Positions 17,497 to 27,206 of a DNA stretch of 64,000 nucleotides are shown piece by piece (positions within the stretch are counted from its first letter, which is position 1; each line of letters starts with the position of its first letter). A program made the translations under genes and the position numbers. Under the pieces are notes generated by a model, which worked only from the letters and a program-made list of their open reading frames with translations, made no database searches and was not told the DNA's origin. Source of the stretch: an uncultured Acidobacteriota bacterium (lineage in GTDB: Bacteria > Acidobacteriota > CAIWXX01); NCBI GenBank assembly GCA_903916735.1, contig CAIWXX010000165.1:18671-82670 (forward strand), read 5' to 3'.

Positions 17497-19071
17497 CTAA
17501 AGGATGGGGATCCGCCGAGATCGCAGTGCCGAATCCTGAAACGCAAGCGCCGGCAGCGTGAATGAAAATTCACTTCCTTCCCCCTCCTTCGAAGAAACAT
17601 CGATTCGCGCGCCATGTGCATCCAACAACTGCTTGACGATCGCCAGCCCGAGCCCGAGACCGCCGAATCTCCGGGTCGAAGACCCATCAACCTGGTGGAA
17701 ACGATCGAAGATATAGGGGATCTCCTTCTCAGGAATACCGACCCCGTTGTCGCGCACCGTGACTTTCACTCCATGTTCCGTCCGATGCGCAATGAGCTCG
17801 ACGGTTCCACCCGGCGGCGTGAACTTGATGGAATTTGCAATCAGATTCTCCAAAATCTGGGCGATTTTTTCCTGATCAGCCTCAACACTCGGGAGACTCT
17901 CCGGCATATTGATCGCCACATCGATCTCCCGCATTTCGAATTCTTCTCGTAAATTATTCACGATGAGTCTGATCAAAAGTAGTATATCGAACGGACGAAT
18001 GTCAAGTGAGATCTTGCCGGAAGATAATCGGGAGAACTCCAGGAGCTGCCCGATCGTCAGAGACAGCCGGTTGAGGCTTCGTTCCATCACCCGAAGGCCT
18101 TTTTCCTGATCGGGACTGACGGGCCCGAGGAGGCTGTCGGCCATCGATTCAGCATAGCCGCGAATGGTTGTGAGCGGTGTTCGGAGTTCGTGTGAGACGT
18201 TCGATAGGATATCCGACTTCAGATGATCGAGTTCTTTCAGTTCTTCGTTGGCTCGGACGAGCTGCTCGTGTGACTCCTGGATTTCGCCGATGCTCTTGCG
18301 CAGTTGGAGGCTCATCATGTTAAAGCTGTTTGCCAGATCCTGCACTTCATCGCGCGTTTGAATGGAAATCGTGCGACCATAATTCCCGCGGGCAATGTCC
18401 CGGCTCATGTCGGTCAATTCCAGAAGCGGTTTGGTGATCTTAGAGCTGAGATAATAAGCCAGCAGTACGGCTGCGAGCAAAGTTGTCATAGAGTAGATGG
18501 TCGCCTGGAGGAGGAGGGAAAGAATTCGCTTCCGAAGCGATACAAAGGAAAAACGATACAGCACCGAGTACTTATGATTGCCCCACTCCTCGACATGAGG
18601 AGCGATGATTTCCAGCATCTCTTTCCCATCAGGTCCAGTCACAAGTCGGTTGGAGGGATCGAGGCTTCTGACCCGCTTTAAGAGATCTGGATCCTGGACC
18701 GCCTTCCGCGTCTTCTGGCGAAAGGACTCTATGCCCTCCGCCAACTCCATCGAATCAAAGAGCTGCCACCCGTTGACATCCAGGATGGCGACATAAACGA
18801 GGTCAAGATTCATCTTCATCAAATCAAGCATCAGTTCGCGGAACTTGTAATATCCCGAGTTGTAGTAAAGTTCATAGGCTTCACAAATCGGCTTTCGCGC
18901 CAGAAGTGCATAGGATAGCGAATTGACCTCGATGTCCTTTCGAAATGTGTTTTTTTGAAGCGCCAGTTGCAGACTGGTTGAGAGAAGAAGAAAAATGATG
19001 ATGAGAATGCTGAAGGAGATGGCATATTTCGCTTTTATGCTCTTTGGCATATGAATGCGAACGCCTTCCAT
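17497..19071 (-). CDS. Membrane sensor histidine kinase with HAMP domain
   Basis: 524 residues from ATG 19071; a second ATG at 19050 would remove 7 residues and sits 12 bases after GGAAGG, so either start is possible. Two membrane helices (about 15-37 and 186-208) bracket a periplasmic sensor of about 150 residues. HAMP follows (about 209-260), then a short coiled coil and the kinase core: H294 in NVSHELRTPLTTIRGYAE, N-box ENLIANSIKFTP, G1 DNGVGIP, and G2 GLGLGLAIVKQLLDAHG. Everything needed for autophosphorylation is intact. First gene of an operon with a CheY-like receiver and a c-di-GMP phosphodiesterase. Confidence 0.93.
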   Translation of the reverse strand: MEGVRIHMPKSIKAKYAISFSILIIIFLLLSTSLQLALQKNTFRKDIEVNSLSYALLARKPICEAYELYYNSGYYKFRELMLDLMKMNLDLVYVAILDVNGWQLFDSMELAEGIESFRQKTRKAVQDPDLLKRVRSLDPSNRLVTGPDGKEMLEIIAPHVEEWGNHKYSVLYRFSFVSLRKRILSLLLQATIYSMTTLLAAVLLAYYLSSKITKPLLELTDMSRDIARGNYGRTISIQTRDEVQDLANSFNMMSLQLRKSIGEIQESHEQLVRANEELKELDHLKSDILSNVSHELRTPLTTIRGYAESMADSLLGPVSPDQEKGLRVMERSLNRLSLTIGQLLEFSRLSSGKISLDIRPFDILLLIRLIVNNLREEFEMREIDVAINMPESLPSVEADQEKIAQILENLIANSIKFTPPGGTVELIAHRTEHGVKVTVRDNGVGIPEKEIPYIFDRFHQVDGSSTRRFGGLGLGLAIVKQLLDAHGARIDVSSKEGEGSEFSFTLPALAFQDSALRSRRIPIL

Positions 19072-19334
19072 ACCTGAGCCCGCTCCCTTTATAAAAGATA
19101 GTTTTAGCTTAACACATCCTTCGGAAATTGACGAGCCTGCTCTATCCGAAAATGGCGGATTGCGGCGTATCCATCGAAATTCGATCCGAAGCAGGATAGA
19201 AGTCCGACTTTCAAAGGCGTTTTTGATCTGGTTTCACGCACATCGTAGCAGCCGATTGAGTCGAGATCCAATCTCTGGCCTTTCGACAATGGCCGATGCA
19301 ATAATGTGATTGAAACTCAGAAGAAGAGGGTTCA

Positions 19335-19769
19335 ATGGAGCCCAGTCATCTCCACAACAAAAAGATACCGATGGTGATCGCCCCAGAACAGTTCCGGGAT
19401 GAAGAATTGCTGGAGCAGAAGGGCGTGCCGGAACATGCTGGTGCCAAGGTGACTGTTGTATCCAAGCGACTTGGAAAAGCAACAGGTATGTTGGGCGCCA
19501 CTTGTCAGCCGAGAAACTGCTTTCAGAGGTTGGTGGCAGAGAGTTCGACGCTATTCTCGTTGTTGGCGGCAGCGGCTCGCCCGCTCATCTCTGGAACGAT
19601 GAGACGCTGCAGGATGGTTCACGCGCCAACAGAGTGATCGGTGCTATCTGCCTGTCAGGCGCTGTCTTGGCCAACGCAGGCTTGATCGAAGGCAAGAAGG
19701 CAACTGTGTCCTCATGTCGCAAAAAGATTCGGCGAAGAGGTGGCAAATCCGCTCAAAGAGGGGACGTAG
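19335..19769 (+). pseudogene. DJ-1/PfpI-family pseudogene (frameshift and internal deletion)
   Basis: Reads as a broken DJ-1/PfpI (ThiJ) protein. Frame one from ATG 19335 gives FRDEELLEQKGVPEHAGAKV and runs to about 19490. The next family block (KLLSEVGGREFDAILVVGG then GAICLSGAVLANAGLIEGKK, including the nucleophile-elbow cysteine) lies in another frame, so there is a frameshift near 19490-19500. From about 19705 a further shift, with loss of some 40 residues, joins to VAKRFGEEVANPLKEGT and a stop at 19767-19769. It cannot make a functional protein. It lies between the divergent kinase gene and the 3' end of uvrA. Confidence 0.85.
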
Positions 19770-19778
19770 TCGCTCGAT

Positions 19779-19928
19779 GTGAACGACCCTGCGCAGCAGA
19801 TGCTGGACGCGCTTCAGCTCTTGCGGGAAGCCCCTGGATTGGACCTGTTGCGGGAGTTTCGGCCTGGTGAATCGACTCCGCATCCTGCGCTCACGCATCC
19901 TCCGTTGGCGACCGCTTTCCTCAGATAG
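19779..19928 (+). pseudogene. Short open frame overlapping the uvrA 3' end, possible remnant
   Basis: In the same frame as the last PfpI fragment, after its stop, a GTG opens 49 codons that look protein-like (NDPAQQMLDALQLLREAPG, then LREFRPGESTPHPALTHPP). It overlaps about 115 bases of the annotated uvrA tail on the other strand. I recognise no family. It may be part of the same foreign insertion as the PfpI pseudogene, or chance coding on the reverse of uvrA. Confidence 0.2.
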
Positions 19929-22660
19929 CGCGCGGTATGTGATGCTGCAAGTTTGCCGGCCGAATATAGCCGGAGCATATCCTCCGGACGACCTTGGAAA
20001 AGGACTCGACCTCCCCCCTGGCCGCCTTCAGGGCCGAGATCTATGATCCAATCTGCCTGCTTGATGATCTCCAGGTTGTGTTCGATGATGACGACTGTAT
20101 GTTTTTGACGAAGAAGATGTTCAAAGCTCATGACCAGTTTCGCGATGTCTTCGAAATGAAGCCCGGTGGTCGGCTCATCGAATAGGAACAAAGTCTCGGC
20201 CTGCGATCCTTGTGAAAGGTGATACGACAGTTTGATGCGCTGAGCTTCACCGCCGCTGAGCGTGTTGAGCGGCTGGCCGAGCCGTAGATATCCAAGCCCG
20301 ACTTTTTCGAGCAAATTCATTTTTGAGATGATGTCCTGCTGATCGGAAAAGAATTGCATGGCCTGATGAACAGTCAGGCTGAGAATATCGCTGACGTTCT
20401 TCCCACGATAATGGATATCGAGGACCTGCGGTTTGTATCGCCGGCCTTGACAGTTCTCACAGGTTAAAAAGACATCTGAGAGGAATTGCATCTCGACACG
20501 GATGTACCCAGTCCCTTCACAGGTCGGGCACCGGCCTTCGCCCATATTGAATGAGAAAAAGGAGGGTGCAACGCCGAGACGTCTGGCGGCGGGCGTCGAA
20601 GCGAGGAGTGCACGCACATGATCGAAAAATCCGATATACGTCGCCGGATTGGCTCGCGGTGACTTGGCGATCGCCGACTGGTCAACAAGAACTACATCGT
20701 AGATACGAGAGAGGTTTTCAGCCTTCTCCCAACAAATCGTGAGCGGAGGCTTTCCGCTCACATGGGCCCTGGCGGCTTCGTTGATTCCGTCATAAAGAAG
20801 AGTGCTTTTGCCAGAACCGGACACGCCTGTGATGGTTGTGATGACACCCAACGGGATGTCGGCCTTGATCGATTGCAAATTATTCTTTTTTACACCCCAG
20901 AATCGAAGAAATCCTTGTGGCTCACGCCGGTGTTCTGGAACAGGAATTCGAAGCCGTCCGGAGAGATAGCCGCCGGTGAGCGATTCGCGACATTCATGGA
21001 TCTTCTGGAAAGAACCCGAGTAGATGACGCGCCCGCCGCGTTCGCCGGCACCCGGTCCCAGATCGATGACCTGATCGGCGGCCGAAATCATCTCCGGGTC
21101 ATGTTCGACAACGACAACGGTATTGTTCAGGCCGACCAAACGCCTCAGAATCTGAATCAGACGATGCGTATCACGAGGGTGAAGCCCGATGCTGGGCTCG
21201 TCCAGTATGTAGAGAACGCCGGAAAGAGCCGCCCCAACTGAACTGGCAAGATGGATGCGTTGAGATTCGCCACCGCTGAGCGTGAAGGTCAGACGATCAA
21301 GCGTGAGATATTCAAGTCCCACTTCATGCAAATAGCGAAGACGCTTGCTGATTTCATCCAAAATCCGAGTAGCGATCGCCGCTTCATTCGGACCCAGGCG
21401 CAACTCGTCAAAATACCTTCTGCACTCCTCCACCGTCATTGCACAGACGTCGCCGATGTTTTTTCCGCCAACAAGGACTCTGAGAGCGCCGGGCTTGAGG
21501 CGCCGTCCATGACAGGCGGTGCATGTCCTGTAAGATCGATACCGGCTCAGAAGGACCCGAACATGGACTTTATATTTTTTTGTTTCGAGCCATTCAAACA
21601 GCTTCATGATGCCCGGAAAATCCTCGCTACCGTCCCAGAGCAGCTTCTGCTGATCGGTCGTCAGATCCTGGTATGGGATATTGATCGGAATCCGGCGCGT
21701 TCTCGCCATCAAGAGAAATTCTTCTGAAAATTCCGAGAGAGACGGCAGCCTGAAAATATCAATAGCGCCCTCCCGAATGGATTTGCTTCGATCCGGGATC
21801 ACCAAGGCTGGGTCGATTTCAATAATATTGCCGAAGCCATGACAGCGTGGACACGCTCCATGCGGGCTGTTGAATGAAAAGAGGTGAACATCCGGGCGAT
21901 CGTATTCGATCCCACACCGCGTACATTCGAATTTCTCAGAAAAAAGAAAGCGTCTATCGCTGACAATAATATCGACTCGACCGCCACCCTCGCGCAAAGC
22001 AGTCTCAATCGAATCCACCGCGCGTTCGCGCTCGTCTGCGACGATCTCCACGCGATCCACAAGAATGAGTACCTCCCGTGTTGAGGATAAGCGTTCTTCA
22101 ATCGGAACTACCTTCCCATCAATCCACGTCTTGCGGAAGCCGCGCTTAAGGAGTTCAGCTCGCAGCCGGTCAAAACTGTCGTCTTCTTCGGTCAAGCGGC
22201 GTGTAAAGCAGATCGTGGCCACTTCCTCCGCAACTGCCGACACCAATTTTTTCCAGATCGTATCGATCGAATCCGCTTGCACCCGCTCTCCGCACTGACG
22301 GCAATGAACAGTGCCCGTGCGCGAAAACAGAAGGCGGAGATAATCGTGGATCTCCGTGACCGTTGCGACGGTGGATCGCGGATTTCGCGAAGGTGCTTTT
22401 TGCTGGATCGCAATCGTCGGGGAAATATTCGTGATGGAATCGAGATCGGGGCGGTCCATGCGTTCGAGGAATTGGCGGGCATACGCTGAGAGTGTTTCGA
22501 CGTACCTTCTCTGACCTTCGGCGTAGAGGGTGTCAAAAGCGAGACTCGACTTGCCCGAGCCGCTGACCCCTGTCAAAACAATCAGGCTGCAAGCCGGGAA
22601 TTCAACAGTGATGTCTTTGAGGTTATGCTCGCGAGCGCCGACAATTCGTATTGTTTTCAT
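19814..22660 (-). CDS. uvrA: Excinuclease ABC subunit A (UvrA)
   Basis: DNA-damage recognition ATPase of nucleotide excision repair; acts as a dimer that loads UvrB. 948 residues. First Walker A is GVSGSGKSS at 31-39, with RQFLERMDRPDLDSITN after it; the first zinc module is seen in CTRCG and CPRCHGFG. First signature LSGGESQR, Walker B YILDEPSIGLHPRD. Second Walker A GVSGSGKST, zinc module CPTCEGTG and CENCQGRRY, second signature LSGGEAQR. Typical proteins end soon after an HTARYL-like motif; here about 35 extra residues (starting KAVANGGCVS) follow, matching the place where the pseudogene-bearing segment begins. The core is complete, so activity is probably kept. It starts 37 bases after rlmB. 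Confidence 0.97.
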   Translation of the reverse strand: MKTIRIVGAREHNLKDITVEFPACSLIVLTGVSGSGKSSLAFDTLYAEGQRRYVETLSAYARQFLERMDRPDLDSITNISPTIAIQQKAPSRNPRSTVATVTEIHDYLRLLFSRTGTVHCRQCGERVQADSIDTIWKKLVSAVAEEVATICFTRRLTEEDDSFDRLRAELLKRGFRKTWIDGKVVPIEERLSSTREVLILVDRVEIVADERERAVDSIETALREGGGRVDIIVSDRRFLFSEKFECTRCGIEYDRPDVHLFSFNSPHGACPRCHGFGNIIEIDPALVIPDRSKSIREGAIDIFRLPSLSEFSEEFLLMARTRRIPINIPYQDLTTDQQKLLWDGSEDFPGIMKLFEWLETKKYKVHVRVLLSRYRSYRTCTACHGRRLKPGALRVLVGGKNIGDVCAMTVEECRRYFDELRLGPNEAAIATRILDEISKRLRYLHEVGLEYLTLDRLTFTLSGGESQRIHLASSVGAALSGVLYILDEPSIGLHPRDTHRLIQILRRLVGLNNTVVVVEHDPEMISAADQVIDLGPGAGERGGRVIYSGSFQKIHECRESLTGGYLSGRLRIPVPEHRREPQGFLRFWGVKKNNLQSIKADIPLGVITTITGVSGSGKSTLLYDGINEAARAHVSGKPPLTICWEKAENLSRIYDVVLVDQSAIAKSPRANPATYIGFFDHVRALLASTPAARRLGVAPSFFSFNMGEGRCPTCEGTGYIRVEMQFLSDVFLTCENCQGRRYKPQVLDIHYRGKNVSDILSLTVHQAMQFFSDQQDIISKMNLLEKVGLGYLRLGQPLNTLSGGEAQRIKLSYHLSQGSQAETLFLFDEPTTGLHFEDIAKLVMSFEHLLRQKHTVVIIEHNLEIIKQADWIIDLGPEGGQGGGRVLFQGRPEDMLRLYSAGKLAASHTARYLRKAVANGGCVSAGCGVDSPGRNSRNRSNPGASRKS

Positions 22661-22697
22661 GGGCTGATTCGAAAGAAAAGAACCTGAAGGAATAGAA

Positions 22698-23483
22698 TCA
22701 CGAATGCTTCATCTCAGCAATGCGCCGCTGACGAAGGGCTTCATAAAGGACAATCGCCGTCGCCACGGAAACATTAAGGGATTGCAGGTGACCCGCCATG
22801 GGGATTGAGACAAGAGTTCGACAGGTTTCGCGGAGGAGACGCCGGACGCCTTTTTCTTCACCTCCCACGATGAAAGCCGTCGGCAGGGTGTAATCAGCAT
22901 CGAGGTACGAGAGCGTGACGCCGGGAACCAAGGCCACAGTCTGAATAGATCGATCATTTAATTCCTTTGCCAAGTTGACGAGGTTGCCAACGCGAGCCGT
23001 GCGGACAAGATTGATCGCTCCAGCAGATGTTTTCTCGACAGTCGCCGATATCGGGGCGCTGTGCCGGAAAGGGATGAAGATCCCATCGACACCAACGGCC
23101 GCAGCCGATCGGAAGATGCTTCCCATATTTCGCGGGTCGATAATTTCATCGATCACGAGAAAAAGTCCGGATTCTCGCTGCAGCAGTTCGTCGGGATCAA
23201 CGAATGTGATCGTCGAAACTTGCGCGACGAAGGATTGAACGCCCTTTGTCTGGAAAATTTTTTGAAAAAGCGGAGAGGCAAACCGCGTGACAGGGATTCC
23301 TCGAGATCGCGCCAGATCCAGGATTTCGCCGAAGCGCGAGTCGTGGCGCCCTTGCGAGACGAAAATCTTTTCGACACGGTTCTTTTCCCCGAGCAGCGCC
23401 TCGCGTATCGGATGGTATCCAAAGATCAGATTCGGGGAAGAAGAATGCTTATCACTCATTATCAATCTGCTTCGCCCTGTCAT
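22698..23483 (-). CDS. rlmB: SpoU/TrmH-family rRNA 2'-O-methyltransferase, RlmB-like
   Basis: 261 residues. An N-terminal substrate-binding part starts at LIFGYHPIREALLGEKNRVE; the SPOUT catalytic domain shows the three trefoil-knot motifs: DEIIDPRNMGSIFRSAAAVG, ALVPGVTLSYLD with FIVGGEEKGVRR, and VSIPMAGHLQSLNVSVATAI. This pattern fits RlmB, which methylates G2251 of 23S rRNA, although TrmH-like relatives are not excluded. The start overlaps the ispF stop by 4 bases (ATGA) and has AGGGGT 5 bases upstream, so it is coupled to ispF. Confidence 0.9.
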   Translation of the reverse strand: MTGRSRLIMSDKHSSSPNLIFGYHPIREALLGEKNRVEKIFVSQGRHDSRFGEILDLARSRGIPVTRFASPLFQKIFQTKGVQSFVAQVSTITFVDPDELLQRESGLFLVIDEIIDPRNMGSIFRSAAAVGVDGIFIPFRHSAPISATVEKTSAGAINLVRTARVGNLVNLAKELNDRSIQTVALVPGVTLSYLDADYTLPTAFIVGGEEKGVRRLLRETCRTLVSIPMAGHLQSLNVSVATAIVLYEALRQRRIAEMKHS

Positions 23484-23965
23484 CTTTCACCCCTGATAAT
23501 GAGAACTGTCACCATCGCTGCAATCGCTTCACTTCGACCGATCACTCCGACGTTTTCCCCGCTCTTTGCCTTGATTGCAATACGATCTTCCGGAATCCCC
23601 AGCATCCGCGCCAGTTCCCTGCGAATGTCCGGCTTGATGGCACCGAGACGGGGCGCTTCAGCGAAAATGATGCAGTCGACATTTGAGATGCGATATCCCT
23701 TTTGTCGAACCATGTCGGCAGCATCGATAACAAATCTCTTACTCGATGCACCGGCATATGCCGGATCTGTATCAGGAAAATGAGTGCCGATATCATCTTC
23801 ACCGATCGAGCCCAAGAGGGCGTCACAGAGTGCGTGAAGCAGGCAATCGGCGTCGGAATGGCCATCGAGACCGAGGGTCGAGGCGATCTCGATACCGCCA
23901 AGAACGAGCCGGCGATTCTTGGCGAGACGATGCAGATCGTAGCCGATCCCGGTACGTATATCCAT
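23480..23965 (-). CDS. ispF: 2-C-methyl-D-erythritol 2,4-cyclodiphosphate synthase (IspF)
   Basis: Fifth MEP enzyme: cyclises CDP-ME 2-phosphate to MEcPP, releasing CMP. 161 residues, normal length. RTGIGYDLHRL supplies the zinc aspartate and histidine, and LDGHSDADCLLHALCDALLG carries the conserved histidines. The usual KATTTEGLGFIGR is here KAKSGENVGVIGR, an acceptable variant. Overlaps rlmB by 4 bases and follows ispD by 61, so consecutive MEP steps are co-transcribed. Confidence 0.97.
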   Translation of the reverse strand: MDIRTGIGYDLHRLAKNRRLVLGGIEIASTLGLDGHSDADCLLHALCDALLGSIGEDDIGTHFPDTDPAYAGASSKRFVIDAADMVRQKGYRISNVDCIIFAEAPRLGAIKPDIRRELARMLGIPEDRIAIKAKSGENVGVIGRSEAIAAMVTVLIIRGER

Positions 23966-24026
23966 TGCTCAAAATTCCAGAAAGAAAACTACAAAGCGAA
24001 ATCGATTGAGATACCCTGATCCCATT

Positions 24027-24713
24027 TTACCTTGACTCGGCAATGAGCCGTTCTGCCAGAATGAGATCATCTTGATAAGTGACTTTGATGTTCCTCGATG
24101 ATCCATCGACAATATGGACGGCAAAACCGGCACGTTCCACAATGGATGCTTCATCGGATGCGGCCTCCGTTCCGGTGGCCGAATAGGCCTTCTTGAGCAT
24201 GTCATATCGAAAAACTTGCGGGGTCTGTGCCAGAAAAAAACGTTCCCGTTGGTGCGTTTGAATGATTCTCCTGTCGTTGGTAGCCTCTTTCAGTGTGTCG
24301 GTCACGAGGACTGCACATATGGCGGCTCCGCTATTGGCTGCTTTCTCGCACACACGCCTGATGATATCTGCCCCGACGAGCGGTCGATCCGCATCGTGAA
24401 TCAGGACGAGATCCTCAGGGCTCGCATCCAATGTTTCGAAGGCGTTCCGAACCGATTGCCAACGTTCATCAGCACCTGTGACAAATCGAACCGGAAAACT
24501 GTTGAATGAGTTGATGACCTTATTTATTTCATCGATCGTTTCTGCAGGCGATGCGATCACGGCTTCAGTGATTGCAGCCGCGTCGGAGAATGCCGTGAGG
24601 GTTCTCAAAATCATCGGCACTCCAGCAACGGGAAGAAGGACCTTCGGCCGAGAGAGAATTCCCATTCGGAGTCCCTTCCCGGCCGCTGGAAAAATGGCTA
24701 GAAGCCTTGTCAT
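24027..24713 (-). CDS. ispD: 2-C-methyl-D-erythritol 4-phosphate cytidylyltransferase (IspD)
   Basis: Third MEP enzyme: joins MEP to CTP. About 228 residues from ATG 24713, placed there because MTRLLAIFPAAGKGLRMG is the family N-terminus; an earlier ATG (24803) would overlap the preceding gene and adds unrelated residues. The nucleotide-binding loop is PAAGKGLRMG; the substrate region has LIHDADRPLVGADIIRR, and TQTPQVFRY appears as LAQTPQVFRYDML. The start is 10 bases after the PIN/TRAM stop and a GAGGG lies 13 bases upstream, an unusually long spacing. Confidence 0.95.
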   Translation of the reverse strand: MTRLLAIFPAAGKGLRMGILSRPKVLLPVAGVPMILRTLTAFSDAAAITEAVIASPAETIDEINKVINSFNSFPVRFVTGADERWQSVRNAFETLDASPEDLVLIHDADRPLVGADIIRRVCEKAANSGAAICAVLVTDTLKEATNDRRIIQTHQRERFFLAQTPQVFRYDMLKKAYSATGTEAASDEASIVERAGFAVHIVDGSSRNIKVTYQDDLILAERLIAESR

Positions 24714-24723
24714 GAAATGCCGG

Positions 24724-25806
24724 TCACCCTCTTGTCCCGCTATTCCGCTCATCGTTCGAGTGTGCTGGTGGCATTGAAGAGGTTGATCGATGTCGGGAGT
24801 CATCTTCCATTTCTGTGCATTTCCCGAAGATCATCTTACCGGCTGTTGTTTGAAGAACCGATGTGACAGCAATATCCAGATTCTTCCCGATATATCGTTT
24901 GGCATTATCCACGACGACCATAGTGCCGTCGTCAAGATAAGCAACCCCCTGGTTGGGTTCTTTGCCTTCCTTGAGGATGAAGACCTTCATGGTTTCTCCG
25001 GGCAGCACGACAGGCTTCAGCGCATTGGCCAGCTCATTGATGTTCAGAACCTTGACTCCGCGGAGCTGCGCCACCTTATTCAAGTTGAAATCGTTCGTCA
25101 CAATTTTTCCATCGAACTGCTTCCCCAGTTCAATGAGCTTCATGTCGACTTCCCGAACGTCGGGAAAATCCAGCTCGGAGATTTGGACGTTGAGGTCGGC
25201 CATCTTTTGAATTTTTTGCAGGATATCGAGTCCCCGCCGACCGCGTGCCCTTTTCTGTGAATCGGATGAGTCCGCCACTTGCTGCAGCTCCCTCAAAACG
25301 AATTGCGGCACCACCAGTGTTCCTTCGATGAAGCCAGTCTCACAGATGTCAAAAATGCGCCCGTCAATGATAACACTCGTATCCAGAATCTTGTAGCTGC
25401 GACCGACATTCCGTTCCTTGAAAAATGTGTACAGGGTCACAGGATCAAACCACTCAGCCTTCTTTGAACCGACACTGAACCCGGTGTAGGGGAGGACAAT
25501 CATGAAGAAAAGATGGAAAAATTTCGCCGTTCTCAACTCGATCTCAAGTAAATCAACTGAGTAGATGAGGATGTCGGCAATAATGACTCCGAAAAATGTG
25601 CCGATTGTTGCGCCCCATATTGTCTTGAATGAGCTGTTCCGGACGACGCGTTCGACAAGGAGAACGAAAAGGCCCAGACAGGCCATTGCAACACCGCCGA
25701 TCAGCGGCCCCATGACTGGATAATCGTCCAACGGAGCAGGATGGTAGAAAAAACCTACCACCCCGAGCAAAATAATAAGAAAAGCCCTGAGAAGGAGAAT
25801 TGCCAT
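24724..25806 (-). CDS. PIN-TRAM membrane protein (YacL family)
   Basis: About 360 residues. Start taken at ATG 25806 because AGAGGTGAT stands 3 bases before it; a second ATG at 25848 overlaps the radA stop by 4 bases (ATGA) and would add 14 residues, so both may be used. Four hydrophobic helices occupy the N-terminal 120 residues. A PIN nuclease domain follows ([20 protein letters not shown], later [13 protein letters not shown], keeping the acidic cluster), then a TRAM RNA-binding domain near the C-terminus ([20 protein letters not shown]). Members are presumed membrane-tethered RNases of unknown target; they commonly precede ispD, as here. Confidence 0.9.
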   Translation of the reverse strand: MAILLLRAFLIILLGVVGFFYHPAPLDDYPVMGPLIGGVAMACLGLFVLLVERVVRNSSFKTIWGATIGTFFGVIIADILIYSVDLLEIELRTAKFFHLFFMIVLPYTGFSVGSKKAEWFDPVTLYTFFKERNVGRSYKILDTSVIIDGRIFDICETGFIEGTLVVPQFVLRELQQVADSSDSQKRARGRRGLDILQKIQKMADLNVQISELDFPDVREVDMKLIELGKQFDGKIVTNDFNLNKVAQLRGVKVLNINELANALKPVVLPGETMKVFILKEGKEPNQGVAYLDDGTMVVVDNAKRYIGKNLDIAVTSVLQTTAGKMIFGKCTEMEDDSRHRSTSSMPPAHSNDERNSGTRG

Positions 25807-25844
25807 ATGATCACCTCTCTGAGGTTTGATTGTAACAGAGTTAT

Positions 25845-27206
25845 TCATGAATTCACCATAATGTGTTCGAGAGAATCCTTAAGATTTCGAACGCCAAGGA
25901 GCTCGATGTGATCTTCTTCGCGTTCACGAGTTTGGAGGTTGGTTGCCGGCATCACAATCCGATGGAAGCCGAGAGCTTTGGCCTCTGCTATTCTTTTATC
26001 GCAGGAACTGACGGCTCGAACTTCGCCAGCCAGGCCGATTTCTCCAAAAACTGCCGTATGAGGATCGACGGGCTTGCGCCGGAGGCTGCTCCACACAGCC
26101 GCAACAACCGGCAGGTCCAGTCCAGGATCGTCGATGTAGAGCCCGCCCGGCACATTGATGAATACATCCTCGCCTCCGAGGTGGCATCCCAATCGTTTTT
26201 CCATGACCGCAAGGAGCATAGCGACACGATTATGGTCCAATCCTTCGGTCATCCGCCGCGGATTTCCGAGAACCCCACTACTGACAAGCGCCTGGATTTC
26301 GAAACAGAGCGATTGCGTTCCTTCGATACAGCATGCGACAACGCTTCCGCTCGAGCCGGCAGGACGTTCCTTCAGAAGGGCCAGCGAAGGGTTTGTCACC
26401 GGCTGCAATCCATTTTCCTCCATTGTGAAAAGGCAAAGCTCCGAGGCCGAACCGAAACGGTTTTTCTGAACTCGCAGGATGCGGTTTGAATGGAGCCGGT
26501 CGCCTTCAAAATAGAGGACCGCATCGACCATGTGTTCAAGAGATTTTGGACCGGCGATTGCGCCATCCTTCGTTATGTGACCGATAATGAAACATGCCAC
26601 TCCCTGTTCTTTTGCCAGAACGAGGAGTCGATTGGTCGCTTCGCGAACCTGAGTGATGCTGCCGGGCACTGAGAGCATATTCGGATTCATCATCGTCTGG
26701 ATTGAATCCAGAATGAGAACCGATGGTCTTAGCCTTGCAACCTCGGCTTCAATGGCATCCATGTCGCGCACCGGCAACATAAACAAGGGATCTCCGGTAA
26801 GCCCAATCCGATTCCCACGAAGTTTCACCTGCGCGGGGGATTCTTCGCCGGAAACATAGAGAACCTTCTGTCCGGATCGTTGCAAGCCACTCGCAACCTG
26901 CAACATCAATGTCGATTTCCCAATCCCCGGATCTCCGCCGACTAGAACCAATGAGCCGCGAACCAGGCCTCCTCCGAGCAGACGATCAATCTCCGAGAAT
27001 CCAGTCTCCATCCGGTCCGCCGGGGAGATATCTATCTCGGAGTAAGGGATTGCCAAAGTTGCATCACGAGAGGGATGGGCGGCCTTCTTTATTTCAACCG
27101 ATTCAACGAGCGTCGACCATTCGTTGCAAGCGGTGCAGCGGCCCATCCATTTGGGGAAACTGACCCCGCAGTTTTCGCAGACGAAGACGACTCGTTCTTT
27201 GGCCAT
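25845..27206 (-). CDS. radA: DNA repair protein RadA
   Basis: RecA-like branch-migration ATPase used in recombination and repair. 453 residues. An N-terminal zinc finger has CENC (10-13) and CTAC (24-27). Walker A is GDPGIGKST (91-99); the RadA-specific KNRFG motif follows in [11 protein letters not shown], and the C-terminal third is the Lon-protease-like domain ([20 protein letters not shown]) without the catalytic dyad in protease form. Its start overlaps the stop of the MCE gene by one base (TAATG), and its stop overlaps a possible start of the PIN/TRAM gene. Confidence 0.97.
   Translation of the reverse strand: MAKERVVFVCENCGVSFPKWMGRCTACNEWSTLVESVEIKKAAHPSRDATLAIPYSEIDISPADRMETGFSEIDRLLGGGLVRGSLVLVGGDPGIGKSTLMLQVASGLQRSGQKVLYVSGEESPAQVKLRGNRIGLTGDPLFMLPVRDMDAIEAEVARLRPSVLILDSIQTMMNPNMLSVPGSITQVREATNRLLVLAKEQGVACFIIGHITKDGAIAGPKSLEHMVDAVLYFEGDRLHSNRILRVQKNRFGSASELCLFTMEENGLQPVTNPSLALLKERPAGSSGSVVACCIEGTQSLCFEIQALVSSGVLGNPRRMTEGLDHNRVAMLLAVMEKRLGCHLGGEDVFINVPGGLYIDDPGLDLPVVAAVWSSLRRKPVDPHTAVFGEIGLAGEVRAVSSCDKRIAEAKALGFHRIVMPATNLQTREREEDHIELLGVRNLKDSLEHIMVNS

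Noticed and set aside
19104..19301. 65-codon minus-strand frame upstream of the sensor kinase
   Set aside because: No ribosome-binding site and no family likeness; it probably spans the promoter region of the kinase operon.
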